Below are positions 32,763 through 40,868 of a stretch of 64,000 nt of DNA, in pieces. Below the pieces are notes generated by a model that saw only the letters and a list, made by a program, of their open reading frames with translations, was not told the origin of the DNA and searched no databases. Both the position numbers and the translations under genes were made by a program. Numbering within the stretch: the stretch's first letter is position 1; the number at the start of each line of letters is the position of its first letter. Location: the NCBI GenBank assembly GCA_035652235.1, contig DASREE010000008.1, positions 200,059 to 264,058 of the forward strand. The letters are read 5' to 3'. The stretch comes from PALSA-612 sp035652235 (GTDB lineage Bacteria > Actinomycetota > Thermoleophilia > Gaiellales > Gaiellaceae).

Positions 32763-33934
32763 CGAGCCCGCACCTCCCCCGCGCCGCTGCCCGCCGGTGT
32801 GGCCTCGAACACGTCGTGCAGGGTGACCGCCTTGCGGGTGTCGGCCAGCTCCTTGAAGCGCGCGAAGGCACGGTTCAGCTGCTCGCGGTCGAGCTCCACG
32901 CCTGCCTCCGCGCACGCGCGCGCGAACGCGTGCCGGCCCGAATGCTTGCCGAGCGGCAGCGTCATCGTCAGGCCGAGCTCGGCGGGATCCATGATCTGGT
33001 AGGTGGACACGTCCTTGAGGATGCCGTCCTGGTGGATGCCCGCCTCGTGGGCGAACGCGTTGGCGCCGACGATGGCCTTGTTCCGCTGCACCGCGTAGCC
33101 GGTCGTCCGCGAGACGAGCGCGGACGTCCGGCCGATCTCGCCGACGACGATGCCGGTGTCGACGCCGTACACGTCCCGGCGCACGCGCAGGGCCATGACG
33201 ATCTCCTCGAGCGCGGCGTTGCCGGCGCGCTCGCCGATCCCGTTGACGGTGCACTCGATCTGGCCGGCACCCGCCTCGACCCCGGCGAGCGAGTTGGCGA
33301 CGGCGACGCCGAGGTCGTTGTGGCAGTGGACGGACAGGCAGACCCGGTCGAGCTCCGGGCACAGGCGCCGCATCTCGCGCAGGAAGGACGCGTGCTCCGC
33401 GGGCAGCGAGTAGCCGACGGTGTCGGGCAGGTTGACGGTCGTCGCGCCGGCGGCGATCGCCTCGCGGCAGACGCGGGCAAGGAAGTCGGGCTGCGAGCGT
33501 GTGGCGTCCTCGGCCGAGAACTCGACCTCGTCCGCCAGCCCGGCTGCGTACCCGACCGCCCAGCGCGCCTGCTCGACGACCTCGTCCGGCTCCAGACCGA
33601 GCTTGCGCTCCATGTGCAGCGGGCTCGTCGCGATGAAGACGTGCAGCCGCGAGCGCCGAGCGCCGGCGAGCGCCTCCGCCGCCGCGTCGACGTCTTCTTT
33701 GCGCGTGCGCGCGAGCGCGGCCACGGTCGCGTGCCTGACGACCCTCGCCACCTCGCGCACGCCCTCGAAGTCGCCCGGCGAGGAGATCGCGAAGCCCGCC
33801 TCGATCACGTCCACGCCGAGACGCTCGAGCTGCTCCGCGATCTCAGCCTTCTCGTCCGGCTTGAGCGCGATGCCAGGCGACTGCTCGCCGTCCCGCAGCG
33901 TCGTGTCGAAGATCGTGATCCTGCGTCGTGCCAA
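32759..33934 (-). CDS. leuA: 2-isopropylmalate synthase (LeuA), lacking the regulatory domain
   Basis: Condenses acetyl-CoA and 2-ketoisovalerate in leucine synthesis. 391 residues forming a DRE-TIM metallolyase barrel: FDTTLRDGEQSPG, SVHCHNDLGVAVANS and VNGIGERAGNAALEE, followed by the linker with AFAHEAGIHQDGILKD. The C-terminal allosteric domain of about 110-130 residues that binds leucine is absent, the frame ending naturally by overlap with the next gene. The TTG at 33934 is chosen because AGGAGG is about 6 bases upstream; a GTG at 33976 is the alternative. Other barrel members (citramalate or homocitrate synthase) cannot be excluded. Confidence 0.88.
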   Translation of the reverse strand: MARRRITIFDTTLRDGEQSPGIALKPDEKAEIAEQLERLGVDVIEAGFAISSPGDFEGVREVARVVRHATVAALARTRKEDVDAAAEALAGARRSRLHVFIATSPLHMERKLGLEPDEVVEQARWAVGYAAGLADEVEFSAEDATRSQPDFLARVCREAIAAGATTVNLPDTVGYSLPAEHASFLREMRRLCPELDRVCLSVHCHNDLGVAVANSLAGVEAGAGQIECTVNGIGERAGNAALEEIVMALRVRRDVYGVDTGIVVGEIGRTSALVSRTTGYAVQRNKAIVGANAFAHEAGIHQDGILKDVSTYQIMDPAELGLTMTLPLGKHSGRHAFARACAEAGVELDREQLNRAFARFKELADTRKAVTLHDVFEATPAGSGAGEVRAR

Positions 33935-34028
33935 GGTCGTCCTCCTCTCGTCGCCGGTCTCCGTCCGGAGACGCACCGGTGGTGTGGTTCGGTCGGTGTC
34001 TGCGGCCCGTGTGCCGCGTCGGCGTCCT

Positions 34029-34047
34029 CTCCCCCTTAGCGGGGGAG
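34029..34047 (-). promoter_or_regulatory. Hairpin at the leader-peptide stop before leuA
   Basis: CTCCCCC (34029-34035) and GGGGGAG (34041-34047) pair perfectly around a five-base loop that contains the leader-peptide stop codon. No U-tract follows. It could report translation of the leader peptide. Confidence 0.5.
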
Positions 34048-34131
34048 AATGACGAGGAGCGAGATGAGGGCGAGCCCGACTGCGAGCGCCCAGCCGGGCA
34101 GGAGCAGCGCAGATGCGGTCGTCGCCTTCAC
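34036..34131 (-). CDS. Branched-chain-rich leader peptide of the leuA-ilv operon
   Basis: A 31-residue ORF beginning MKATTASALLLPGW and ending ALISLLVILPR. Nine Leu, two Val and two Ile make 13 of 31 residues. The GTG start has no Shine-Dalgarno but lies 10 bases after a promoter -10, so it would be translated from a nearly leaderless RNA. The stop lies in a hairpin loop, about 100 bases before leuA. This fits ribosome-mediated attenuation by branched-chain aminoacyl-tRNA. It could alternatively be a single-helix membrane peptide. Confidence 0.6.
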   Translation of the reverse strand: MKATTASALLLPGWALAVGLALISLLVILPR

Positions 34132-34141
34132 GGGAGGATCA

Positions 34142-34171
34142 AGTTTGCTGAAGGGCGACGCGGCTTGTCAA
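34142..34171 (-). promoter_or_regulatory. Promoter of the leuA-ilv operon
   Basis: Minus strand: consensus -35 TTGACA (34171-34166), 18-base spacer, -10 CAAACT (34147-34142). Transcription would start near 34135, a few bases before the leader-peptide GTG. Confidence 0.6.
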
Positions 34172-34218
34172 GTCGGCATGAACGGGGCCCGTTCGGTGCG
34201 CGCCGGCGACGGTCGAGT

Positions 34219-34247
34219 TTGCGGTATACGGCTATTCACTCTAAGGT
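34219..34247 (+). promoter_or_regulatory. Possible gltB promoter
   Basis: -35 TTGCGG (34219-34224), 17-base spacer, -10 TAAGGT (34242-34247). The predicted start lies just before the ATG of a short ORF, as in the leuA leader on the opposite strand. Confidence 0.4.
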
Positions 34248-34255
34248 CACGATCG

Positions 34256-34327
34256 ATGGCCGCAAGCGCGCGGACGCACCTGGTTCTCAAGGCGACGTTC
34301 TTCGCCGCGCGCACCCGTTCGCGCTAG
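34256..34327 (+). CDS. Short upstream ORF in the gltB leader
   Basis: A 23-residue ORF starting MAASARTHLVLKATFF. The ATG is 8 bases after a possible -10. The TAG stop lies in the arm of a hairpin, GCTAGTCGGC (34323-34332) with GCCGGCTAGC (34350-34359), almost the same sequence as the pheA leader hairpin. No obvious run of one amino acid, apart from two Phe, points to the effector. Layout suggests a leader peptide; confidence is modest. Confidence 0.4.
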   Translation: MAASARTHLVLKATFFAARTRSR

Positions 34328-34379
34328 TCGGCCGACCGTCTCCGCCTCCGCCGGCTAGCCAGGAAGACAAGGCGGAGGC
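34323..34379 (+). promoter_or_regulatory. Mutually exclusive hairpins in the gltB leader
   Basis: Hairpin A pairs GCTAGTCGGC (34323-34332) with GCCGGCTAGC (34350-34359), one wobble-type mismatch. Hairpin B pairs GCCTCCGCC (34344-34352) with GGCGGAGGC (34371-34379). They share bases 34350-34352 and so cannot both form fully. The switch sits 46 bases before the gltB ATG. Confidence 0.5.
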
Positions 34380-34425
34380 CCAGCAGCATCCCGACCCACC
34401 GACCCCTCGAGGGAGGAGCCAGATC

Positions 34426-37400
34426 ATGCCGAGCGCCAAGACGCTGTACGACGGCACCGCCGAGCTCGACTCGTGCGGCATCGGCTTCGTCGCGGACCTG
34501 CACGGGCGCCCCTCGCACGCGATCCTGGAGGGGCTGCTCGAGGCGCTGCGCCGCGTGAAGCACCGCGGCGCGGTCGCGGCGGACGGCAAGACCGGCGACG
34601 GCGCAGGCCTCCTCATCCCCATCCCGGAGACGTTGCGGCCCGCTCCCGGCTGCGGGCTCGGCATGGTCTTCCTTCGCGACGAGGCGGACCGCGACCGCCT
34701 CGTCGCCTGCTGCCGGGAGGAGGGGCTCGAGCCGGCCGGCTGGCGCGAGGTGCCCGTCGACCCGGATGCGCTCGGCGACGAGGCGCGCGCGAGCGCGCCG
34801 CGGATCGAGCAGCTCGTGCTGGCGGCGCCTGCCCTCGATGCGGACGAGGCCGAGCGGCGCGCGTACCGGGCCCGCAAGCGGGCGGAGCGCAGCATCGCCT
34901 CGTACATCGTCTCGCTTTCCTTCCGTACGGTCACGTACAAGGCGCTCTGCGCAGCCGACCAGCTGCGGGCCTTCTACGCCGACCTGGACGACCCGCGCCA
35001 CGAGATCCCCTTCGGCATCTTCCACCAGCGCTTCTCCACCAACACCGTTCCCTCCTGGGAGCGCGCGCAGCCGTTCCGGCTCATCTGTCACAACGGCGAG
35101 ATCAACGCCATCCAGGGGAACGTCAACTGGATGCGCGCCCGCGAAGGGCGGCTCGGGTCCGGCGAGGACGCGCTGCTCGCGCCCGTGATCGACCCGTCCG
35201 GCTCCGACTCGGCGATGCTCGACAATGCGCTCGAGCTGCTCGTGCAGGGCGGCCGCGACGTGCGGCACGCGCTCGCGATGCTGATCCCGGAAGCTTGGGG
35301 GGCGAGCGTCGGGCTCGAGCCGGCCGTGCGCGACTTCTACCGCTACCACGCGGGTCTGTGCGAGCCGTGGGACGGGCCGGCGGCTGTGGTGTTCACGGAC
35401 GGTCGCGTCGTCGGCGCGACGCTCGACCGTAACGGCCTGCGCCCGCTCCGCTACGCCGTCGGCCGCGACCTCGTCGTGTGCGCGTCCGAGGCGGGCGTGG
35501 TCGACCTGCCCGAGGGGCCGGTACGCCGCGGCCGCCTCGGCCCGGCGCAGATGATCGCCGTCGACCCCGTGCGCGGCCTCGAGCAGGACGCGGACATCAA
35601 GCGCCGGCTGGCGGCGCGGGCGCCGTACGGCGACTGGCTCGAGCAGGGGCTCGTGCCGCTGGCGACCGGCGACCCCGTCCCCGTGCCACAGGAGGACCTG
35701 ACCCCGCGCCAGGCGGCGTTCGGCTACACGCAGGAGGACCTGCGCACCCTGCTACGGCCGACGGCTGCGCACGCGCACGAGCCGACGTCGTCGATGGGCG
35801 ACGACTCCGCGCTGCCGCCGCTCGCCGGGCGAGCAAGGCCGCTCTACTCGTTCTTCCGGCAGCGCTTCGCCCAGGTCACGAACCCGCCGATCGACCATCT
35901 GCGCGAGCGCTTCGTCTTCTCCCTGCGCACGCTGCTCGGCGGTCGCTCGCCGATCCTGCTCGAAGGCCCCGAGGCCGCCGCCGGGCTCGAGCTGGACAGC
36001 TTCTTCCTCTACCCGAGCGCGCTCGAGGGGCTCGACGCCGAGCGCCTCGACGCGACGTTCGTCCCGTCGGAGGGGCTGCGCGCCGGTCTCGGGCGGCTCG
36101 TCGCCCAGTCCGAGTCGGCGGTGCGGGAAGGCCGTGGCATGCTGCTCCTGTCGGATGCGGCGGCCGGCCCGGAGCGGGCGCCGATCCCCATGCTGCTCGC
36201 CGTCGGCGCGGTGCACGAGCAGCTCGTCGCGCAGGAGCTCCGGACGCTGGCGACGATCGTCGTGGAGAGCGACGAGCCGCGCGAGGTGCACCACGTCGCC
36301 TGTCTGCTCGGCTACGGTGCGGAGGCGATCTGCCCGCGCCTCGCGCTGCAGTCCGTGGCGGTGCTGGCGGCGCAGGACAAGCTCGGCGGCGACCACCCCT
36401 CGCCCGAGGAGGCGCAGGCGCGCTTCCGGCAGGCGATCGAGGACGGCGTCCTCAAGGTCATGTCGAAGATGGGTATCTCCGACGTGGCCAGCTACTGCGG
36501 CGCGCAGCTGTTCGACGCGATCGGGCTCGCCGACGAGGTGGTCGAGACGTGCTTCGCGGGCACCGCCTCGGCCGTCGGGGGCTTCGGCTTCGCCGAGATC
36601 GAGCAGGACGTGCTGGAGCGCCACGAACGCGCCTGGGGCGCCGGCGTCCGCCTGGAGAACCCCGGCTTCGTCAAGTTCCGCAAGGGCGGCGAGCCGCATG
36701 CGACCAATCCGGACGTCGTCGAGGCGCTGCACGAGGTCGCGGCCGCGCACGCGCTGCGCACGGCGGTGCGGGACGAGGACTGGGCGCGTTACGAGCGGTT
36801 CGCCTCGCTCGTCAACGGACGCGAGCCGATGGAGCTCCGCGACCTGCTCGAGCTCGTACCCGCCGGGCCGCCGGTGCCGCTGGACGAGGTCGAGCCGGCC
36901 GAGTCGATCGTCCGGCGCTTCTCGAGCGGCGCCATGTCCCACGGCGCCCTGTCGGCCGAGGCGCACGAGACCGTGGCGATCGCGTTCAACCGGCTGCGGG
37001 CGCGGGCGAACTCCGGCGAGGGCGGCGAGGATCCGGCGCGCTTCCGCGACGAGCGCAACTGCCGTATCAAGCAGGTCGCCTCCGGCCGTTTCGGGGTGAC
37101 GCCCGAGTACGCGAGGTTCGCCGACGAGCTCCAGATCAAGATCGCGCAGGGGTCGAAGCCGGGCGAGGGCGGCCAGCTCCCCGGCCACAAGGTGACGGCC
37201 GAGATCGCGCGCCTGCGCCACACGCAGCCGGGGGTGGCGCTCATCTCGCCGCCGCCGCACCACGACATCTACTCGATCGAGGACCTCGCCCAGCTCGTCT
37301 TCGACCTGCGTCAGGTGAACCCGGACGCGGACGTGTCCGTGAAGCTCGTCTCCTCCGCCGGTGTCGGCCTCGTCGCCGCCGGCTGCGTGAAGGCGCTCGC

Positions 37401-38802
37401 CGACGTCGTGCACGTCGCCGGCGCGGACGGCGGCACGGGCGCGAGCCCGCTCTCGTCGATCAAGAACGCGGGCGCGCCGTGGGAGCTGGGTCTCGCCGAG
37501 ACGCAGCAGGTGCTGGTCGCCAACGGCCTGCGCGGACGTGTCCGCCTGCGTGCCGACGGCGGCATGAAGACCGGACGGGACGTGGTCGCGGCGGCGCTGC
37601 TCGGAGCGGACGAAGTCAGCTTCGGCACCGCCGTCCTCCTGGCCGCGGGCTGCCTGATGGTGCGGTCCTGCCACCTCGACACGTGTCCCGTGGGCATCGC
37701 CACGCAGCGGCCGGAGCTGCGCGAGAAGTTCGACGCGACGCCGGAGCAGGTGATGGCCTACCTCCTGTTCGTCGCCGAGGAGGTGCGGCGGCTGCTGGCG
37801 GAGCTCGGCTTCCGCACGTTCGAGGAGGCGGTGGGGCGCGTCGACTGCCTGCGGCAGGGCTCGCGGAGCGCCGGCCGGGCGGCGCTGCTCGACCTCTCCC
37901 CCCTGCTCGCCGACCCGGGACCCGGCCCGCGCCGCTACGCCGGCGAGCCGCAGCTCATCGCGACAGGGGGCGAGCTCGGCGCGAGGCTCGCGGCAGACGC
38001 GGCGGCGGCGCTGCACGGACCCAGCCTGGTCGAGCCCGTCTACTCGATCAGCACGGACGACCGCAGCGTCGGCGCGCGGCTCGGTGGGCTGATCGGCCGC
38101 ACCTTCGGCTCCGAGAAGCCGCCGGGCCGTGTACGGGCGCACTTCCAGGGCGTCGCGGGGCAGAGCTTCGGCGCCTTCCTGGCGGCGGGCGTGGAGCTCG
38201 ACCTCGTCGGGGAGGCGAACGACTACGTCGGCAAGGGCATGGGCGGCGGCCGCATCGTCGTCACCCCGCCTGCCGGCGACGCGGGTGAGCCGGTCCTGCT
38301 CGGCAACACGGTGCTGTACGGCGCCACGGGCGGCGAGCTCTACTGCGCCGGCCGCGCGGGGGAGCGGTTCGCCGTGCGCAACTCGGGCGCGACGGCCGTC
38401 GTCGAGGGAGTCGGCGAGCACGCCTGCGAGTACATGACGAACGGCACCGTCGTCCTTCTCGGCGGGTTCGGCCGCAACCTCGGGGCCGGGATGAGCGGCG
38501 GCCGCGTGTTCGTGCACGATCCGGAAAGGCTGCTCGAGCAGCGGCTGAACCCCGACCTGGTGGTGGCGCGGCCGCTGGGCGCCGCCGAAGCGGAGGAGCT
38601 CCGCCGGCTGCTCGATCGCCACCACCGTTACACGCGCTCCGACCGGGCACGGGAGCTGCTCGATCGCTTCGAGCAGGTGCTCGAGGAGTTTCGCTACGTC
38701 GTGCCGAGGGCGAACGTGGCGGTGCTCGAGGACGAGCACGAGGGAACGCTCCCCGGTGGCAAGCATGCGGCGGAGCCCGAGGCGGCGGCGGCGGCCCCGT
38801 AA
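34426..38802 (+). CDS. gltB: Glutamate synthase large subunit (GltB)
   Basis: 1458 residues. A 16-residue propeptide precedes the catalytic C17 (DSCGIGFVADLHG) of the class-II amidotransferase domain. Then come a central domain (about 440-760), the FMN barrel from about 830 (SSGAMSHGALSAEAHE, NSGEGGEDPARF, KPGEGGQLPGHKV), the 3Fe-4S cysteines in RSCHLDTCPVGIA, and a C-terminal beta-helix (VGKGMGGGRIVV, GATGGELYCAGRAGERFAVRNSGA). It transfers glutamine amide nitrogen to 2-oxoglutarate. The ATG has GGGAGGAG upstream. No small subunit gltD follows, so it either pairs with a distant gltD or uses ferredoxin. Confidence 0.96.
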   Translation: MPSAKTLYDGTAELDSCGIGFVADLHGRPSHAILEGLLEALRRVKHRGAVAADGKTGDGAGLLIPIPETLRPAPGCGLGMVFLRDEADRDRLVACCREEGLEPAGWREVPVDPDALGDEARASAPRIEQLVLAAPALDADEAERRAYRARKRAERSIASYIVSLSFRTVTYKALCAADQLRAFYADLDDPRHEIPFGIFHQRFSTNTVPSWERAQPFRLICHNGEINAIQGNVNWMRAREGRLGSGEDALLAPVIDPSGSDSAMLDNALELLVQGGRDVRHALAMLIPEAWGASVGLEPAVRDFYRYHAGLCEPWDGPAAVVFTDGRVVGATLDRNGLRPLRYAVGRDLVVCASEAGVVDLPEGPVRRGRLGPAQMIAVDPVRGLEQDADIKRRLAARAPYGDWLEQGLVPLATGDPVPVPQEDLTPRQAAFGYTQEDLRTLLRPTAAHAHEPTSSMGDDSALPPLAGRARPLYSFFRQRFAQVTNPPIDHLRERFVFSLRTLLGGRSPILLEGPEAAAGLELDSFFLYPSALEGLDAERLDATFVPSEGLRAGLGRLVAQSESAVREGRGMLLLSDAAAGPERAPIPMLLAVGAVHEQLVAQELRTLATIVVESDEPREVHHVACLLGYGAEAICPRLALQSVAVLAAQDKLGGDHPSPEEAQARFRQAIEDGVLKVMSKMGISDVASYCGAQLFDAIGLADEVVETCFAGTASAVGGFGFAEIEQDVLERHERAWGAGVRLENPGFVKFRKGGEPHATNPDVVEALHEVAAAHALRTAVRDEDWARYERFASLVNGREPMELRDLLELVPAGPPVPLDEVEPAESIVRRFSSGAMSHGALSAEAHETVAIAFNRLRARANSGEGGEDPARFRDERNCRIKQVASGRFGVTPEYARFADELQIKIAQGSKPGEGGQLPGHKVTAEIARLRHTQPGVALISPPPHHDIYSIEDLAQLVFDLRQVNPDADVSVKLVSSAGVGLVAAGCVKALADVVHVAGADGGTGASPLSSIKNAGAPWELGLAETQQVLVANGLRGRVRLRADGGMKTGRDVVAAALLGADEVSFGTAVLLAAGCLMVRSCHLDTCPVGIATQRPELREKFDATPEQVMAYLLFVAEEVRRLLAELGFRTFEEAVGRVDCLRQGSRSAGRAALLDLSPLLADPGPGPRRYAGEPQLIATGGELGARLAADAAAALHGPSLVEPVYSISTDDRSVGARLGGLIGRTFGSEKPPGRVRAHFQGVAGQSFGAFLAAGVELDLVGEANDYVGKGMGGGRIVVTPPAGDAGEPVLLGNTVLYGATGGELYCAGRAGERFAVRNSGATAVVEGVGEHACEYMTNGTVVLLGGFGRNLGAGMSGGRVFVHDPERLLEQRLNPDLVVARPLGAAEAEELRRLLDRHHRYTRSDRARELLDRFEQVLEEFRYVVPRANVAVLEDEHEGTLPGGKHAAEPEAAAAAP

Positions 38803-39159
38803 GCCCAAGCCCCTGATCCAGCCATGCCCCCGGGGGTGGCGGGTGCCGACCCGGCCGTGTCCGCTCCCTCTTCCTCCGTTGCAGGCAAGACGGCTGTCAG
38901 ACCCCGGGAGGCGTCCCCTCTGGCGGTGTCCAGCCGAAGGCCGGGGGGGAACGCTGCGCTCGGCTCGATCCCTTCCTACCAGTCCCCGGCTGGCCTGGCT
39001 GGCGGCACCGGCTCTCGGCTCCGTCTTGTGCTCTGCGACGGCCGTCGGCTATGCTGCCGGCAGCATGTTGCTCCGCGGCTGACCTTTCCGCGCGCCGTCT
39101 CGGGGACCTCCCCGCGCGCCGTCTCGCCTGCCGCCCATGTCGTCGAATCGAGGAGCATC
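38803..39159. other. 357-base gap between gltB and the ABC exporter
   Basis: No gene supported. It holds a plausible plus-strand promoter, TTGTGC (39026-39031), 18-base spacer, TATGCT (39050-39055), which would drive the ABC genes. A 15-base direct repeat CCGCGCGCCGTCTCG occurs at 39088-39102 and 39112-39126 in the resulting leader. No T-tract terminator for gltB was found. Confidence 0.4.
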
Positions 39160-39960
39160 ATGTCCGCCGTCCAAGTCCGCTCGTTGCGCAAGCAGTTCCG
39201 CCGCCGTCAGGGGCGCTCGCTGCGCCCGCGCTGGCTACCTGCGCTGGACGGCGTTTCCTTCGAGATCGCCCGCGGCGAGTCGGTCGCCGTCCTCGGCCGC
39301 AACGGCTCCGGCAAGTCGACGCTCGTCCGCATCCTGTCCACCCTGCTGCTGCCCGACGGCGGCTCCGCGCGCATCTTCGGCCACGACGTCGGTCGCGAGC
39401 CGCGCGCCGTGCGCCGGCTCGTGAACCGCGTCTCGGTCGAGGCCTCCTTCTTCAAGAAGATGTCGGCGGTCGAGAACCTCGCGTACGCGGCGCGCTTCTA
39501 CGGCCTCGCGCCGCGCGAGACGCGGTTGCGGATCCCGGAGATCCTCGAGCGTGTCGGCTTTCCGGTCGAGCGGCGGGCCACACCCATGCAGCACCTGTCT
39601 CGCGGGACGCAACAGAAGGTCGCGCTCGCCAGGGCGCTTCTCACCTCGCCCGTGCTGCTGCTCCTCGACGAGCCGACCACGGGCCTCGATCCTCGCTCCA
39701 AGCTGGAGGTGCAGGATTTCATCCGCGAGCTGCGCGAGGAGCACGACACGACGATCCTCCTGTGCACGCACGACATGGGCGAGGCGGAGGCGCTCGCCGA
39801 GCGGATCGGGCTGCTCGATGCGGGCAGGCTGGTCGGGCTCGCCACGCCGGCGGAGCTGAAGCAGCGGTTCGGCGCCGATACGATCGAGGAGGCGTTCTTC
39901 GCGTCCACGCGGCAGCCGCCGCAGGGCGGCGCCGAGCCGAGCCTCGGGGTGGGCACATGA
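39160..39960 (+). CDS. ABC transporter ATP-binding protein (ABC-2 exporter type)
   Basis: 266 residues. Walker A GRNGSGKST, Q-loop region VSVEASFFKKMSAVENL, an atypical signature LSRGTQQKVALARAL in place of LSGGQ, Walker B LLLLDEPTTGLD and switch His in LLCTHDMGEAEAL. This belongs to the DrrA/NodI-like group that works with ABC-2 permeases. The ATG has GAGGAG about 5 bases upstream. Its stop overlaps the permease ATG. Substrate unknown. Confidence 0.9.
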   Translation: MSAVQVRSLRKQFRRRQGRSLRPRWLPALDGVSFEIARGESVAVLGRNGSGKSTLVRILSTLLLPDGGSARIFGHDVGREPRAVRRLVNRVSVEASFFKKMSAVENLAYAARFYGLAPRETRLRIPEILERVGFPVERRATPMQHLSRGTQQKVALARALLTSPVLLLLDEPTTGLDPRSKLEVQDFIRELREEHDTTILLCTHDMGEAEALAERIGLLDAGRLVGLATPAELKQRFGADTIEEAFFASTRQPPQGGAEPSLGVGT

Positions 39961-40790
39961 GGGGGGCGGGCGCTGCGCTCCGGCACGAGCTGATCGGCTT
40001 GGCCGGGGTGGTCGAGCGGAACTGGTACCTCGTCAAGCGCTACGCGCTGTGGGAGGTCGCCTGGTTCGCCTGGACCGTGGCCAACACGCTCACGATCGTG
40101 TTCATCGCCAAGGGGGTCGAGGCGGGCGGCGGCAAGCTCGACGTGAGGCGGGAGACGACGGTGCTCCTGATCGGCGCCGTCATGTGGTCGTACCTCGGCA
40201 TCCTCTTCGAGATCCTCACCGAGACGGTCGCCTGGGAGCGCTGGGAGGGGACGATCGAGTACACGTTCATGGCGCCGCTGTCCCGGCCCGTGCACCTGCT
40301 CGGCATGGGTGCGTTCGCAGTTGTCTACGGGCTGGTCAGGACGGCGCTGCTGTTCGGCGCGATCGCCGCCTTCTTCGACCTCTCGCTCGCGAACGCCGAC
40401 GTGTGGGCGGCGTTCGTCGTGCTCGCCGTAGCCTCGCTGTCCTTCCTCGGCATCGGGATGATGACGGCTGTCCTGCCGCTGATCTCACCCGAGAAAGGAA
40501 CCCAGCTCGGGTTCATCGCGCAGGGAGCGCTGCTCGTCGTCTCGGGCGTCTACTACAGCGTCGACGTCCTGCCCGGCTGGATGCAGGCGATCTCGCGCGT
40601 CTCTCCCGCCACGTACGCGCTGCGCGGCATCCGCGCCGCGCTGCTCGACGGGGCCGGCGTCGGCGCGCTCTGGGGCGATCTGTGGCCGCTGCTCGTCATC
40701 GGCATCATCTCCGTCCCGGTCGGCCTGGCCGTGTTCCACCGAGGCGAGCTGTACGCGAAGCGCCACGGCAAGCTCACGCGCTCCGGCTGA
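39957..40790 (+). CDS. ABC-2 type transport permease
   Basis: 277 residues with about six membrane helices and the ABC-2 topology: a long first segment (WEVAWFAWTVANTLTIVFIAKG), the conserved EGTIEYTFMAPLSRPVHLLGMG, and GVYYSVDVLPGWMQAISRVSPATYALRGIRAALL, typical of this family. The ATG overlaps the ATPase stop, so the pair forms one exporter. Drug, lipid or polysaccharide export cannot be told apart. Confidence 0.88.
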   Translation: MRGAGAALRHELIGLAGVVERNWYLVKRYALWEVAWFAWTVANTLTIVFIAKGVEAGGGKLDVRRETTVLLIGAVMWSYLGILFEILTETVAWERWEGTIEYTFMAPLSRPVHLLGMGAFAVVYGLVRTALLFGAIAAFFDLSLANADVWAAFVVLAVASLSFLGIGMMTAVLPLISPEKGTQLGFIAQGALLVVSGVYYSVDVLPGWMQAISRVSPATYALRGIRAALLDGAGVGALWGDLWPLLVIGIISVPVGLAVFHRGELYAKRHGKLTRSG

Positions 40791-40868
40791 GCCAGGGCAC
40801 CGCGGCTCGAGCCGGTGTCCGCGCGATCGTCCCCTCCGACCTCCGCACGCCGGCGGGTAGCCAACGCC

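Noticed and set aside
35752..38808. A 1018-codon open frame on the minus strand opposite gltB
   Set aside because: It is a shadow produced by high GC; composition is Arg/Gly/Ala-rich with no family motifs, and gltB on the plus strand is unambiguous.
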